DNA of 64,000 nucleotides, from the NCBI GenBank assembly GCA_037893245.1, contig JBAIAA010000240.1, forward strand, positions 496,001-560,000, in the 5' to 3' direction. The position numbers were made by a program, and so were the translations under genes. Shown here piece by piece: positions 46,875 through 59,122 of this stretch. The notes below the pieces were generated by a model, which saw only the letters and a program-made list of their open reading frames with translations, did no database searches and was not told the DNA's origin. The DNA is from Crossaster papposus. Lineage: Eukaryota; Echinodermata; Asteroidea; Velatida; Solasteridae. The first letter of the stretch is position 1. Each line of letters begins with the position of its first letter.

Positions 46875-47570
46875 TTTTTTACTAGATTCGCCTTTAAGAA
46901 CTGGTAAAACGCTGCAAGTGTGTACAAAAGAAAGTACTACACGTAGAAGGCCCAAATACACGTCCAAATGAGGTTTAGCAGAGGCCTGTTGTCGAGGCAG
47001 CTTGCATAGAAAGCACACAGGAACAGTTATCATGCGACCACACCAGCACTAGATGCGTGTGTCACTTCCTGGCCCACTTATTTAGTGGAACCTAAAACCA
47101 CAAGGTTAACTAAAACAACCCACGCAAACTCCCAAGGTCGCACATAAAACCTACTAAAACTCCCAGACCCTGTTCTTCAAGAAGTGTTGAATGCAACTGG
47201 CTGTTGGATATTACTCGGTACATACATAAATTGTACACTGTATAATTATATAATTTAGTTCAGTTTATCATCACCAATTAATTTATAGTCACGTTGGGCA
47301 CACACATTCGTCGTGCTGCGTCATTTTTTACAAAGCACCAGAAAAGATGTAAAGGCAGCAAGGGGTATTTCCCCATTACGCAGACCAGGCCAAATCAAGC
47401 CTATTCCACTTGATGTAAGATGAGGGGAGTAGCTTCATCAGAAACCCCCTGAAACCCCCTGAGAGAAAGGTATATGAAGTATCTCAATCCTTCTAAAGCA
47501 AAGTGCTATTTGATATGTTATCCCTCTCTCACGGAAAGTCCAGTAGTAGGAAAAGGTGTCCAAAACGCAG

Positions 47571-47577
47571 TATATAA
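47571..47577 (+). promoter_or_regulatory. TATA box candidate, MGN gene 2
   Basis: TATATAA in the conserved position, but 872 bp before the ATG because a transposon lies between them. Confidence 0.5.
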
Positions 47578-47669
47578 ACCTCAACAACAACCATACCCTT
47601 TTGAAAGAACCCCGAAAACATTTTGATATGTTCCATGCCGTCAATTGAATGTGAGCAAGTTGAATGTTA

Positions 47670-48328
47670 GCCTTTAAACAAGGCCACATGTCTGATAGAC
47701 GCCGAGCGACTAAAAAGAGACTAATCGCGAACACCTGAGTGAACGCCGAGCGACTAAAAAGAGACTAGTCGCGAAAACCTGCCCAGACAAGTGGCCTTTA
47801 TCAATCTGGTTTGGATTTCTTATGTTAACCTTTGTTTCGACTGGAATTCGCTACCTATATGGTAGCGTCCAATCAGCGAACGTATCTCTGCGTGACGTCA
47901 GCTTATATTTGAGTTGGACTAGTTCATTTTACAAACAGGGAATGTCCAATCATGTCACTTACAATATTTAGCTCAAATCATTAGTTGCTTCCTAATTTAT
48001 TGCAATTTTGCATGTAAAATAGATTTAAATGTGATATCTTGTATTTATCATTCATATATTCAACTCAGAAGCAACATTTATTTACGTTTTTTTACCTTTT
48101 CTTACATGCTTTGATATTGAACGAATCACGAACGAAACCAACTGGGAGATCGCCGTTCTGATTGGGCGTATTGGCATGCTAATATGTATCTATGAATAAT
48201 TCATGCCGAGCAGTGAAACCTACATTGCAAAAGGCCTCGTGACGTTCGTCACTCGGTCGCGCGTTCACCCCCGGTATCTAGACTCATCTCAGCCGCTTAG
48301 CCAGAGTCACGAGGCCTTGTCAAAAGGC
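47670..48328. mobile_element. 659-bp DNA transposon/MITE in the leader of array gene 2
   Basis: Inverted ends GCCTTTAAACAAGGCC and GGCCTTGTCAAAAGGC, with TA on both sides. It is absent at the matching site of units 1 and 4, so it inserted after the duplication. It contains a direct repeat ACGCCGAGCGACTAAAAAG. TA flanks suggest a Tc1/mariner-type mechanism (inference). Confidence 0.8.
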
Positions 48329-48442
48329 TAGTTGAATGTGAGCAAATAATACAGTCATTTCCCGAGTGGCGTTTTACAAGTTCACATCGACGCAAACACT
48401 CTCTAGAAAAGTTGCGGTTGTCCTCTTGATTTGACGAAAAAT

Positions 48443-50194
48443 ATGGGTAACGGCAGTACTACAGAGACTGAGGAGCATGGTATGTCACTTTTTGTCTGAT
48501 TTTTGTTTATCATGTAGATTTGCAGCGGAGTAATATTAACGCCTACATCACAAAAATGATGTGCATGCGGAGGGACTCGGCAAAGTTCTTTGATGTAATT
48601 AAAGGAAAGTTTATTCCATTTGCATTTATAGGGTTTACGACCTGAGCTGTAGTCTGAAACATGAAATACAGATGGGTATTTTTTGTCTGTGAAATTGCGT
48701 TTAGACAAACAAAATCACCTCTAATCGAGTGGACGCACTCTATTGTCGCCACTGCGGGCGAATATAAAGCATATACTTAATCCATTATTGTCGAGTTGAT
48801 GAACAAAACGTTACAGAAAGAGTGGCCCGTTGAATATTAAAACATGGCTCACAAATTTTTAACTATTGAAGGTATCTCTGTAAACCCATCCTGGCCGATT
48901 CATGATTCATTGAGTGTGGAGACCGGTGAATCCGGTAAGTATAGGTTTTCTAATTAGATCTACAAACAGTAAACAATTGTTGTCAGTTGTGCATTTTTAT
49001 CGTTTGAAGCAGCAACAGTGTTCAACAATCTTAATTAATTATACTGATGAAATAGGGTTTTGCCTTCAAAAATTGCTGAGTCAAATTAAATTGCGCTTTG
49101 CTAGTAGAAATTTGGCTTCTATATACTTTGACGACTCTCTGCAGCGCCCGAAAAGTGGCCAAGTACAGATTCTAAATTCCCACTAGCAAAATTGTATGAT
49201 GCCCCAAACGTGGATAACTCTTGTTTTGCGTCTTCTGATAATGTGCGTCGTTGTAACGCTTACGCGCGCCATTTTGCGGATTACAAACTACCTAATACAA
49301 AAAGTAATATAAATTTCCAAAAATGTGCCTCTGAGACGCATCTTTGGAAATTACCTTTTTTTTTAATTTTCGTCAAAATGAGAGCATACCTGACGGGAAC
49401 AATTTTATAGGAAGTTTCGTGTTAATAATATATGTACAATAAGTAAGCGTTTCAACAGTATTTTGATAGGTTACTTTTTGAATAGCTGTGAAAGGTATAC
49501 CTCAGCTTTAAATCAATCATAATTAAGGACTGTTCAACGATCTATAAGTGTCAACAATACAAATACGAATCCGGAGAATTGGTTGCAAACACGTTTGGCC
49601 TTTAGAGCCTGAAGTAAAACGTCAATAAAAGGCTACGGATATTATGTTTATTAATTTCAGGTCCAATCATATTGGAATTACAACCGGAACGGGGCAGAGT
49701 TATCCTGCAAGATGGGGATATACGTACGTTTAGGGTAAAATATCAAGCTAATTATCCTGTGACCATTGGTTTACACATTGAGACGGACCAGGGAATAACT
49801 ACCTATACCGAATCGGAACGCGAGAAATTTGCTCACTTTTCCTTCAACATTAAGAAAGCGACTCCTGGCCAGCACACTGGAACTTACACAGTAACAATCG
49901 AGGAAACACGTCCTCGGATAATTGGTAACAGCCCAGATCCAGTGCAAGTGCAGTGGGAAATACATGTAAGTGGTGTTTTCCACAGAAGACCAAATTACTA
50001 AATTTAGTAGATTTGTTTCCTTTCTTTTAAAGTTGAGAATTTAGTACGTTGTTCAAACATTATCATTAACTTTAAAAATATCACTTTTACCACCATAGTC
50101 ACGCAAAATTCGGAATATTTTTGACATATTGTACCTGCAAATATGTTTGGTCTTTTGCTTTTCTGTTAAGGTTCGTCCAATTTCCACCGGTTAA
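48443..50194 (+). CDS. Array gene 2: myristoylation-motif N-terminus plus one Ig-like domain
   Basis: Exons: 48443-48479, 48872-48934, 49661-49965, 50171-50194; 142 aa, same phases as gene 1. Exon 1 encodes MGNGSTTETEEH and still fits the N-myristoylation consensus (Gly2, Thr6). The Ig-like exon differs from gene 1 by a 6-bp in-frame insertion (ERGRVILQ against ERVTLQ) and nine base changes, all altering residues. They cluster in two patches: the N-terminal strands, and TTYTESERE against TSITKSGRE. From KFAHFSF onward the domain is identical. The last exon encodes VRPISTG. A transposon separates its TATA box from the ATG, so expression may differ from gene 1. Confidence 0.68.
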
Positions 50195-51255
50195 TGCTGT
50201 ACTACGCATGGACGGTGGCAAAATAGGAACCCGAGCCCCATCCCCATCATGTGCTCTATCATGTCCGCCAACAGTAATTCAGCCAATTGTAAAATGTTCT
50301 AATAAGACTGTATTTACTTTAGCGTTTGGTTTCTATTTTAACGGTGTTTGCAGAACACAATGAGCATTTGTTTAATTAAAGTGACGCTATTGCCAAAAGA
50401 TATACACTGTAGTAAGTATGTTTAATTGACACTTAGAGAAATTTTTCTATATCTCAAGCTACTCAAAGTCAATTACGCTTATAAAAGGCGCGCCTTGTGG
50501 TTTAAATGTTTCGAGTTTCTTTCTTATCCTTTTCTATAATTACCTATACAAAGTTTGTTTCCATAGCCTGCTTATGTTGTTTGGAAATGAGAAGTCTGGA
50601 TAAACATTATTGTTGTTTATAGCTTTACGACATTCCCAGATACAAGAATATTTAGAAGTGTAGTTCAGGCATTTTTTCCCAGATACAATATTTCTAATTG
50701 ATCGCAGTAACATAAGCACAGTAACTTTAGCACTACAAATTATTTTTGTTTCTTTGTACCGGTTTCGCAATACGAACAATTTGTTTTAATTGTACAGGTT
50801 TGGCAATACAAACGGAATTGTGACATCAACAAAGACAAACAAGTGAATAGGGCAACTATTGCCATAATAGATAACAAACTTAAATCATAAGTTATCTGAA
50901 CAAGCGGTTGAAACACTTTAGAATATTTTTCATTTATTAATAATTTGTGTTCCTTTTTATCTATTGCATTATAGTTTATAAAACTGCTATACATCATTTT
51001 CGGAAGTTGTTTAAGAACATTACGGTGTCTGGGGTTGGGAATAACAAAATAAAACGTGAGATGGGAAACTTTGTCTCCGAGTATCTGGGCAGCTAGTTTT
51101 TGTCACTTCGTATCAGCAATGCTGTGCTTTTAAATTTGTCTCAGCCTTTCAGGTTTTCGAGCACTTAAGGTTCTGCCAAATCTGAATTGTAGAACTTCAT
51201 GATTAATTAAACCCGTAGGCCCTACTAGTGTTTGGTCGATTTTGTTTCATTTAAA

Positions 51256-51799
51256 TTATTAGATACAAACATTGAAACAATTAAGGAGGTAATAGATAAA
51301 CATACATTCAATGTAGATGAAATTACAAACAATAACGTCTACAAATTCATCAAAACCACAGAAAGAGATGAGCAGGATGGTGTTTTCTCAAAGACAATAT
51401 CGTGTATAACTGTCCATATGAAATGACACAAAGTAAGCATTTTGTAATGACTTGCATGGTATTTAACCAAAAAGGGTGAAGGACGCCCCTGTTTGGCAAG
51501 TTTGCACGGGGGCAGTGAACGTGACCTTTCCATTCATATGCACAAGTAGGGAACAATAGGCTCGACGGTGTAAACCGACGTGCCGGATCAATAGGTCAAG
51601 TTGAAAGGTCGATCTACATTACATGTCTTTGCACAGCAATATGGATGGATGAAAAGAATAAGTTCGGAAAGAAAATTATCCCTTATGCGATAATTGTTTG
51701 ATAAAAAAATGATTCAGTAAACATTTTGACCCGTCCATTTAAGAATACACTGTAGTATGGTTTGTCGTTCTGGTAAAAGCACCTATTGCAAAACAAAAA
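51256..51799. repeat. Tandem segmental array, unit 3 (truncated)
   Basis: Carries the ATACAAACATTGAA block and the conserved block (GGCAAGTTTGCACGGGGG near 51496), then switches near 51.8 kb to sequence matching 61.12 kb. The MTDSD exon and MGN gene are missing from this unit. Confidence 0.7.
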
Positions 51800-51955
51800 C
51801 AAAACAAAAACAATTACATATTAATGAAAAACAACAATTACAGCATGAAACCTCAAAATCTTACTAATTTCGGCCATTCTACCTGCCATCGAAACCTGAA
51901 GTGCCAACAACTAATGATAAATATTCATATAAGCATTTTAGTGTTTTTCATACAG

Positions 51956-52018
51956 GTTTTTCCTTTGGAGAGGACTTTCACAACTAGAGCCAGAGACCCC
52001 TTTCTTTTCTTAATTTAG
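51956..52018 (+). pseudogene. Orphan last exon of a truncated Ig-like array gene
   Basis: Acceptor TTTTTCATACAG then VFPLERTFTTRARDPF and a stop. The matching place at 61260 is the terminal exon of the type-2 gene. No Ig-like exon precedes it here because unit 3 is deleted, so it is probably a remnant. Confidence 0.5.
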
Positions 52019-53466
52019 AACTTGATCACGAACCCCTTCTTTTCAATCATGAGAACTTGCAGTTGTAATATGTGCGATAAGCATGTAAACTTTAATTACA
52101 AATACTACTTTGATGCTTTCCGGCGTCATTTGAGGATCTAACGCCAAAATTGTTCTGTATTTAATACATATCCAGATGTAGCCAACACATTGGAACATTA
52201 ACAAAAATAGTTTTCCCAAAGCACGTAACATCCGAGCAGAACAAACTATTTCACTAAAAGTATGAATAACCATGAAGCGGTAATATAAAATATGTACATG
52301 TACATACATGTAGTATTCCTTGATATTTGGACAATACTTTTATCTAATGGCATTCGGCGTGCACGTACAACCTTCTAGCGGTTTTCCCTGTTTATCTGCA
52401 TACGTTGTACTCAGTTAACAATTCGTACATTTTTTTTATAGGTAAATGAGGTGTCTGGTTTGGAACTTATGACATAAAACAGTGAAATGCGAATCGTATA
52501 ACTCGGTGTCATTATCTGTGCATCGGTCAGATGCAGTTTTTTAAAGTTGGGGATTAAACTCTTCAATCTTTCCCAATCCACTGTTTTGACTTTCGACGCA
52601 ATATTTGCAATAGTGAAAAGACATTTTACGACTTCATCCCAATATGGGCAATTCTGTATACTAATTCTGTACCACTGCAATGATATAATTTTACGTTCAT
52701 GTATTTACACAACTGATCTAATTTGCAAATACGTCATGTTACATATTATGTCTTCTTATTTGTATCAATTAAAAGCCAGCAGAATGACTCAAATTGCATT
52801 TAAAGTCCCCTAAAGCCCAACATTCCGCTAAACCGTGTCAACACCGTCTTTAGTACATGATTGCTTCATTCCCTGTACTTGATTGTCTCTGGTTTTTTAA
52901 TGAACAAACCCCTTGCAAATTCCGCAGAAGAAAACTGTTACTGCTGCCTGAATTGCAACATGCATGCGAGAAAGAAACACCATGGCAAAACACAAACTAA
53001 AGTGCGGCACATTAATTAAAAAATCCAATACTGCCATGACCGACCCATTCTCAGTGCCTGATGACGGCAACCTGATCACGGCAGTGTGTGGACGCTGACG
53101 TGTCAACACACAACAGGCTGTAACACAAAATTGTGACAGCTACCAAAGAAAATAGTGCGTGGTGGGTAACAGACGTTGTAGCCTCTATGTTATAAGTTGG
53201 CTAAGCTAAAACACAGACAGAAATCCTAGCAGATCAATAAATTGGTAGAACGAATATGACGAAATATTTCTGTAAAAAGAGGACAACCAAACAAATGTTT
53301 ATCCAATCCTGAAAAGAAGGTATTCCCCGTTCATTTATAGAATGACATCAGGCAACTGTGACGTACTGTTATGTGGGCCTATAGTATCAATATGGTAATT
53401 GAGACTGGTTGCGGGTCAAATATTATTGCACACGTGAGCTTAAAAAGGTCTGGCCACAGTCCTTCC

Positions 53467-53475
53467 TATTTATAG
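53467..53475 (+). promoter_or_regulatory. TATA-like box, array gene 3
   Basis: TATTTATAG 195 bp before the ATG, conserved at 62924 in the duplicate. The spacing equals that of the MGN genes. Confidence 0.5.
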
Positions 53476-53661
53476 TCGGGTACATGTACCATATAAGCAT
53501 AAAACAGAAGAAGCAACACAAAAGCAGAGCCACAGAGCCGGACAGTGAAAGCATTGAACACAGTGGCTTGTTGCGGGCGAAGGAAAACGAATCGCAGTAA
53601 AATCATAAGACGTTTGTTAGACATCGCACGAGTGCTAAAAAGGCAAGAACCAAACACCAGC

Positions 53662-54802
53662 ATGGCAGTGTCGCAAGATACCGAAGAAGGGTGGCTAGTG
53701 GAATTTCCCGAGGAACGAACCCACCCGTACCCGTACGGACGTGACGTCGTAGAAAAAGGTAAGGCTCGCCAAATAATTTAGAGTGAATTATAAAATGTTG
53801 ATGCTGATTTTGAAACATCCAGGACCAGGAATCGAACAACAGAAATTTAGATTGAATCTTATCAACTGAAAATATGTTATTCAGTATTCAGTTAACTAGA
53901 AAAAAAAGGCCTTTTCACACACACACAAACATACCACAACTGCTACGGCTTTTTGTGACAGGTGACTGAATTTTAACGTGTGCTACTACATTTACTCTCC
54001 AAGTATCACAAAGGTCACAAGTTTCGACAATGTATGTACAGTAGTAGTGTCATCCAGCACAATAACCTCTCCCCAACACACGCAAGTGTGTATTTACCCC
54101 CAATGTGGGATCCTAACCCGTAACCCATTTGTCCTTTTTGGAAGACCTCCCATATGTTTTGCACACGAATGGCAATCGGGGAACCTATTGTCCTTTATTG
54201 TTGAATAAGGATAAAACTTTTGCAAACTGCTTACTGGCTGGAATGACCTGAAATATACAAATAAGAGGGCCTTTATTGTTCAACGTCCTCTATTTAAATG
54301 CGGAAACAAACTCGCACATACCAAAATGTTGTTGCCGGGTTCCTTAGAAGTTAATGACGAGTACAGCCACAAGTTAGTCACAGTTCTTAACAGGACCAGT
54401 GCGAGTAGTACCAGAGACTTCTGGTTTGACTTGTGAGTGGATGACTTGGGATAGACTTAAAAGGGCTCGAGAGGAGTCAATCACAACAATGCTTTCTTCT
54501 CTCCCGTAGGACCATGGGTCGACGATTTGCACGACAAAGAGAAGACCACCTACAAGAAGGTGGTCCTCTGTGTCGAATACGGGGCCAACAACCCGGTCAC
54601 CATCACCTGGCGCGCCGACGGCAGGGTACTGGCGAGGAGGACGAATCGAGTCCGGCAGTCAAGCACCTCTCTCAGGCTGAGCAAGCGGTGGCTAATGCAG
54701 AATACCGATAGCACCTACAAAGTCACCGTGAAGGACCAGGAGATTGGGAGGATTTATTCAGTCAATCCCATGAGTAGTTTCTGCAGAATCAGCATCGAAT
54801 AA
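53662..54802 (+). CDS. Array gene 3 (type 3): MAVSQ N-terminus plus one Ig-like domain
   Basis: Exons: 53662-53758 and 54510-54802; 129 aa. Exon 1 encodes MAVSQDTEEGWLVEFPEERT and ends in phase 1, like the other members. An upstream in-frame extension has no ATG. The domain exon begins GPWVDDLHDKEKTTYKK, then VVLCVEYGANNPVTITWRAD, the clearest Ig match: a B-strand Cys followed 13 residues later by the C-strand Trp. The F-strand is TYKVTVKD, with Val where Cys should be, so no canonical disulfide can form. The stop lies in this exon; a likely 3' UTR intron follows (TTACAG|GTGAGC to TTTTGCAG at about 55271). No signal peptide, myristoylation motif or membrane helix. Confidence 0.65.
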
Positions 54803-55599
54803 GATTACTAAAGCATACCAACTAACCTTACAGGTGAGCATTGCATCCTTCCCGAAGTATAATCCATTTGCACGAAATATCAAGTGACATCTACTCTATA
54901 CATGTATTCAGTTTCGAACACAATCTTTAGTCAACAAGACTAGTACTAGCTTCCCTGAATCATATAAATCAAATGTACTATCGATAATGCTCGGGACTCA
55001 ACCATCCGGGAACTAATACAAGAATCCACCATTAACTTCCATAATAACCACAAAGAAATTGGTTACAACTTTTCCACAATCAACAATAAAGGGTTCCCTT
55101 GTAGGCATTAGCAGGAGAGCATCTCGAACAACAGTGTCCAAATTGTGTCCTATTTTTTCAAATACTGTTAAGAGGGTTGCGCTAAATGAAGTGGAAAATG
55201 TAAATGCTCTTTATAAGATTTCTCGCATTTCATGATCTTTACATCTTTCTGTTTCTCTAAATTTTTGCAGATGAAGACTTTGGTGCATGTATTTGAAATG
55301 TCATCCGCGAGATCATCGAGAGCCTTATGAAGTATGAAGTTCTACCAAGTGTCACCTAAAACAATGCCACCTGGCGTGTTTTATTTTGTTTTCCATAACT
55401 TATAATACAAGGTACCTGTTATAAACAGGTAATTTATAAAGTCCCAATGACATTGTTAATACATGTATACAAAGGTGTTTGACTGTACATATATATACTT
55501 TGCTAATCTGTATAATATTGAATTCTACAAGGACCGAGAGTAAAGAGCTAATTATAATTATACCTAAACAAAATTAATGGAGTTCCTTCTTTAACGTAT
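54803..55599. other. 3' part of array gene 3 and spacer
   Basis: Probable UTR intron (54836-55270), then a possible 3' UTR exon starting ATGAAGACTTTGGTGC. No other coding signal. Confidence 0.4.
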
Positions 55600-56884
55600 T
55601 TTTACATCGAGTAAGTTTTGAACAATAATTCGGTTGGTTAATTTTAGAATAATTTTAAAAGGTTTACTATCCCTTTAAAATGATTCGATACAAACATTGA
55701 ACCAATTAAGGTGGACACAGGTAAACATAAATAGATGAAAATAAAAACAGTAACGTCTATAAATGCATCAAAACCACAGAAAGGGTTGAGCAATATGGTG
55801 TTTTCCTTAGAACAATATTGCGAATAACAGTGTGGCCCACATGGAAAGATACAAACATTTTCCTAAATGACTTGCATGGGACAACCAACAAAGTTGTAAG
55901 GCGCCCTCACTTGGCAAGTTTGCACGGGGGCGGTGAACGTGATCTTTCTATTCATATGCACAAGTAGGAGAACAATAGACTCGACGGTGTAAACCGACGT
56001 GCCGGATCAATAGGTCAAGTTGAAAGGTCGATCGACATTACATGTCTTTACAGCGCAATATGGATGGATGACAAGTTTAGGTTCGGAAAGAAAATCACCC
56101 CATATGCGATAATAATGTAGAAGCACCTATTGCAAAACAAACATGCAAACTAATTACATAATTCTACAATAGGCTACGGTCCTTGACTTGTCCACGAAAC
56201 TGATTTATGAGGAACTCTGACTTCTATTATGCCCATGGAGTAAGAGAACTGAATATCTAAGCACACACAAAAACGGACAATTGCACAACAATTTTACGAG
56301 CTGCAAATCTAGAAAACCTCAATGAAGAAAGCTTGTTGGTACTTCTTACTCACGTAGATGTATTGTACCGGTATGGTACGTGCTCTTTTAATATGTGGAG
56401 ACCACAAATTCACAGGTCTTAAGCCACCGAGACAGGGAAGAAGTAATTAATGCTCTAAAACTATACGGTTCTATTCATTGTTCATAGACCTTGATCCTGA
56501 TTATTACATGTACATGGCGTGTATACCTGCATAGCTGCAACCTAATAATGTCAATGACAAACACAAGGTGGCAAATAGATCCACTCAAAATTTACAGGGA
56601 TAATCCATGGATTACTACATGATCGAGACCAGAAAAGCAAAAAGCTGCAAACAATTGTACAGAACATTTCAGGCCTCTGAACTTTGCAGTTCAGTTTCAC
56701 CCAGTGTGTGGTATATTCGGCAGGCAATCATGCACCACTGCTATAGTGCTTACAGAAACTTAAAATCAAGGCAGGTCTATCAGAAAAAAACCCACAACAC
56801 TATAGCTTCTTACTCTCAACAACGACACTCGCCGACAGGCCTGACACCCCTGACACCCATTCACACCGCCTAGAAACACTCTAC

Positions 56885-57065
56885 CTTTTCTATAATCTTC
56901 CATGACCTGTGGGTTCTTGACCGTCATGCCGTCGTCTTTCTCACACGGTTCCCGTGCACGTGAAGCCGTCCCGGGTTTGCTTGCGAGCGGAGCCGCTACG
57001 TCCCCCGTGGCTTCAGGCCGAGCTTGCTGACCCGTGCCCGGTGTTGGAGTATCGCTGTTAGTCAT
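56885..57065 (-). CDS. MTDSD first exon, copy 3
   Basis: Intact 181-bp copy starting MTNSDTPTPGTGQQARPEAT, with the same phase-1 donor. D to N at residue 3 and D to G near the end (CEKDDGMTV) set it apart. No matching downstream exon was seen nearby. Confidence 0.5.
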
Positions 57066-57771
57066 TTTTTACTAGATTCGCCTTTAAGAACTGGTAAAAC
57101 GCTGCAAGTGTGTACAACAAGAATGTACTACACGTAGAAGGCTCAAGTACACGTCCAAATGAGGTTTAGCAGAGGCCTGTTGTCGAGGCAGCTTGCATAG
57201 AAAGCACACAGGAACAGTGATCATGCGACCACACCAGTACTAGATGCGTGTGTCACTTCCTGGCCTACTTATTTAGTGGAATCTAAAACCACAAGGTTAA
57301 CTAAAACAACCCACGCAAACACTCCCCAGGTCCCACATAAAACCTATTAAAACTTTCAGATCCTGTTCTTAAAGAAGTGTTTCAATTGAAGTGTTGAATG
57401 CAACTGGCTGTTGGATATTACTCGGTACATACATAAATTGTACACTGTATAATTATGTAATTTAGTTCAGTTTATCATCACCAATTAAATTTATAGCCAC
57501 GTTGGGCACACACATTCGTCGTGCTGCGTCAATTTTTACAAAGCACCAGAAAAGATGTAAAGGCAGCAAGGGGTATTTCCCCATTACGCAGACCAGGACA
57601 AATCAAGCCTATTCCACTTGATGTAAGTTGAGGGGAGTAGCTTCATCAGAAACCACCTAAGAGAAAAAGTATATGAAATATCTCAATCCTTCTAAAGCAA
57701 AGTGCTATTTGATATGTTATCCCTCTCTCACGGGAAGTCCAGTAGTATAGGAGAAGGTGTCCAAAACGCAG

Positions 57772-57778
57772 TATATAA
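57772..57778 (+). promoter_or_regulatory. TATA box candidate, array gene 4
   Basis: TATATAA 194 bp before the ATG, in the same context as the other MGN genes. Confidence 0.55.
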
Positions 57779-57965
57779 ACCTCAACAACAACCTTGCTCT
57801 TTTGAAAGGACCCCGAAATCATTTTGATATGTTCCATGCCGTCAATTGAATGTGAATGTTGAATGTGAGCAAATAATACATTTCTCGAGTGGCGTTACAC
57901 AAGTTCACATCGACGCAAACACTCTCTAGAAAAGTTGCGGTTGTCCTCTTGATTTGACGAAAAAT

Positions 57966-59122
57966 ATGGGTAACCGCAGTTCTGATGGAGCTACTAAAGA
58001 GACCGAGGATAATGTCCATTTCCTCCCTCTGTGGCCCCTGCCCTCGTCTCGCCGCGGGGAGCCTACGGAGCAAGGTATGTCACTGACCGATATTTAAAGT
58101 CAGTTAAGTCTCAATATTTTGTCTCCGAAAAAAACACCATTCGGCATTGCCGTCCAAGAGATCTGTTTCTAGGCGAACACTATACTATAGAAAAAATGGC
58201 ATTGGGGTACAAACTTAGTTGGAAATACGCGTGTCCCTATGGATCAAAGCATTTAATGTGTTCTAACTTCCAGGTCCTGTTATAACCGAGTCCCCAAAAG
58301 ACGCGCACTTTCTGGTGGGCGATTGGGGCCAGTTTACGACGGCATACAAGGCCTCTAATGGTCCGGTACATATCACGGTCTCCGTGGAAGCTACGACCAG
58401 TGGAAAAAAGAGCCAGCCCTACTCTGAAGAAGTAAAGGAGAGGTGCGGAGTATTTTGCATGCGCATTAGCGAATTGTTGGAAGAGAACGCCGGCACCTAC
58501 ACCGTGGAAGTCAAAGACAAGAAACTCCGCCGTGCAAAAGCGACGTGGAAAGTTACAGTAAGTTACGTCTTGTCTTGCAATAGATCGACCAATTCAGCCC
58601 CCCCCCCACGACGTTATGGTTAATTACAGCTGTGATCAGTGATGCCCGAACCGTACGTAAGAGAGTCTGACATGCGTTCTCGAGCGTATTCGTACTCCTT
58701 ATGTGCAGTATGCAGGGATGTAGTCGAGTCCATCACAAGTCCCTGCAAGTCCATCACAAGTCCTTCAGTTCAAATTCAAATCACAAGCTATTCAAATCAG
58801 CTTTGACAAAGGCATTCCTTTGTCATTGTTCATCCAGTTACTTGTGACTGGCTTTATGAAGGGACTTGTGACTGGCTTCACGAAAGGACTTGGGAAGGAC
58901 TTGCAGGGACTCGACTACAACCCTGGCAGTATGTGGGGTGTTAGAGAGATGACCGTTGCTCACGTGGCTGGCGGTACTATACTGAGTCAGTCTAATATTA
59001 ATACACACACAAAGTAAATTGGTTCAATAAAAAACACAATTTTTAAACTTTTGTTGTTTTCTTCTTGTTTTTTATTCCAGGTGTCTCGACAAGCTGGAAT
59101 TTCGGGAAACAACTTTTTCTAA
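57966..59122 (+). CDS. Array gene 4: diverged MGN protein with one Ig-like domain
   Basis: Exons: 57966-58074, 58274-58557, 59081-59122; 144 aa, GT-AG, phases 1 and 0. Exon 1 encodes MGNRSSDGATKETEDN, which keeps the N-myristoylation consensus, then a Pro/Arg segment (PLWPLPSSRRGEPTEQ) in place of exon 2 of genes 1 and 2. The domain exon starts GPVITESPKDAHFLVGDWGQ, has ASNGPVHITVSVEA (B/C strands), and CMRISELLEENAGTYTVEVK, a strong I-set F-strand signature with Val for Cys. The last exon encodes VSRQAGISGNNFF. A possible AATAAA is at about 59425. The domain is far more diverged from genes 1 and 2 than the promoter is. Confidence 0.65.

Larger units (their letters stand above)
45365..51255. 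repeat. Tandem segmental array, unit 2
   Basis: Same order as unit 1, with high identity through introns and flanks. Differences include a 659-bp transposon (47670-48328) and a 46-bp segment near 49064 absent from unit 1. Confidence 0.85.
51800..54860. repeat. Segmental duplication, copy A (partner 61120-64000)
   Basis: From AACAATTACAGCATGAAACC on, this block matches 61.12 kb to the window end, with small indels. It covers the last exon of a type-2 gene and a complete type-3 gene. Confidence 0.85.
55600..57975. repeat. Tandem segmental array, unit 4
   Basis: Matches units 1 and 2 from the ATACAAACATTGAACC block through the TATA region and the leader (AAAGTTGCGGTTGTCCTC). Homology fades inside exon 1 of the next gene. 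Confidence 0.8.

Noticed and set aside
53545..53661. Upstream extension of array gene 3 (KALNTVACCGRRKT...)
   Set aside because: The frame starts with GTG and has no upstream ATG, so the ATG at 53662 is the better start.
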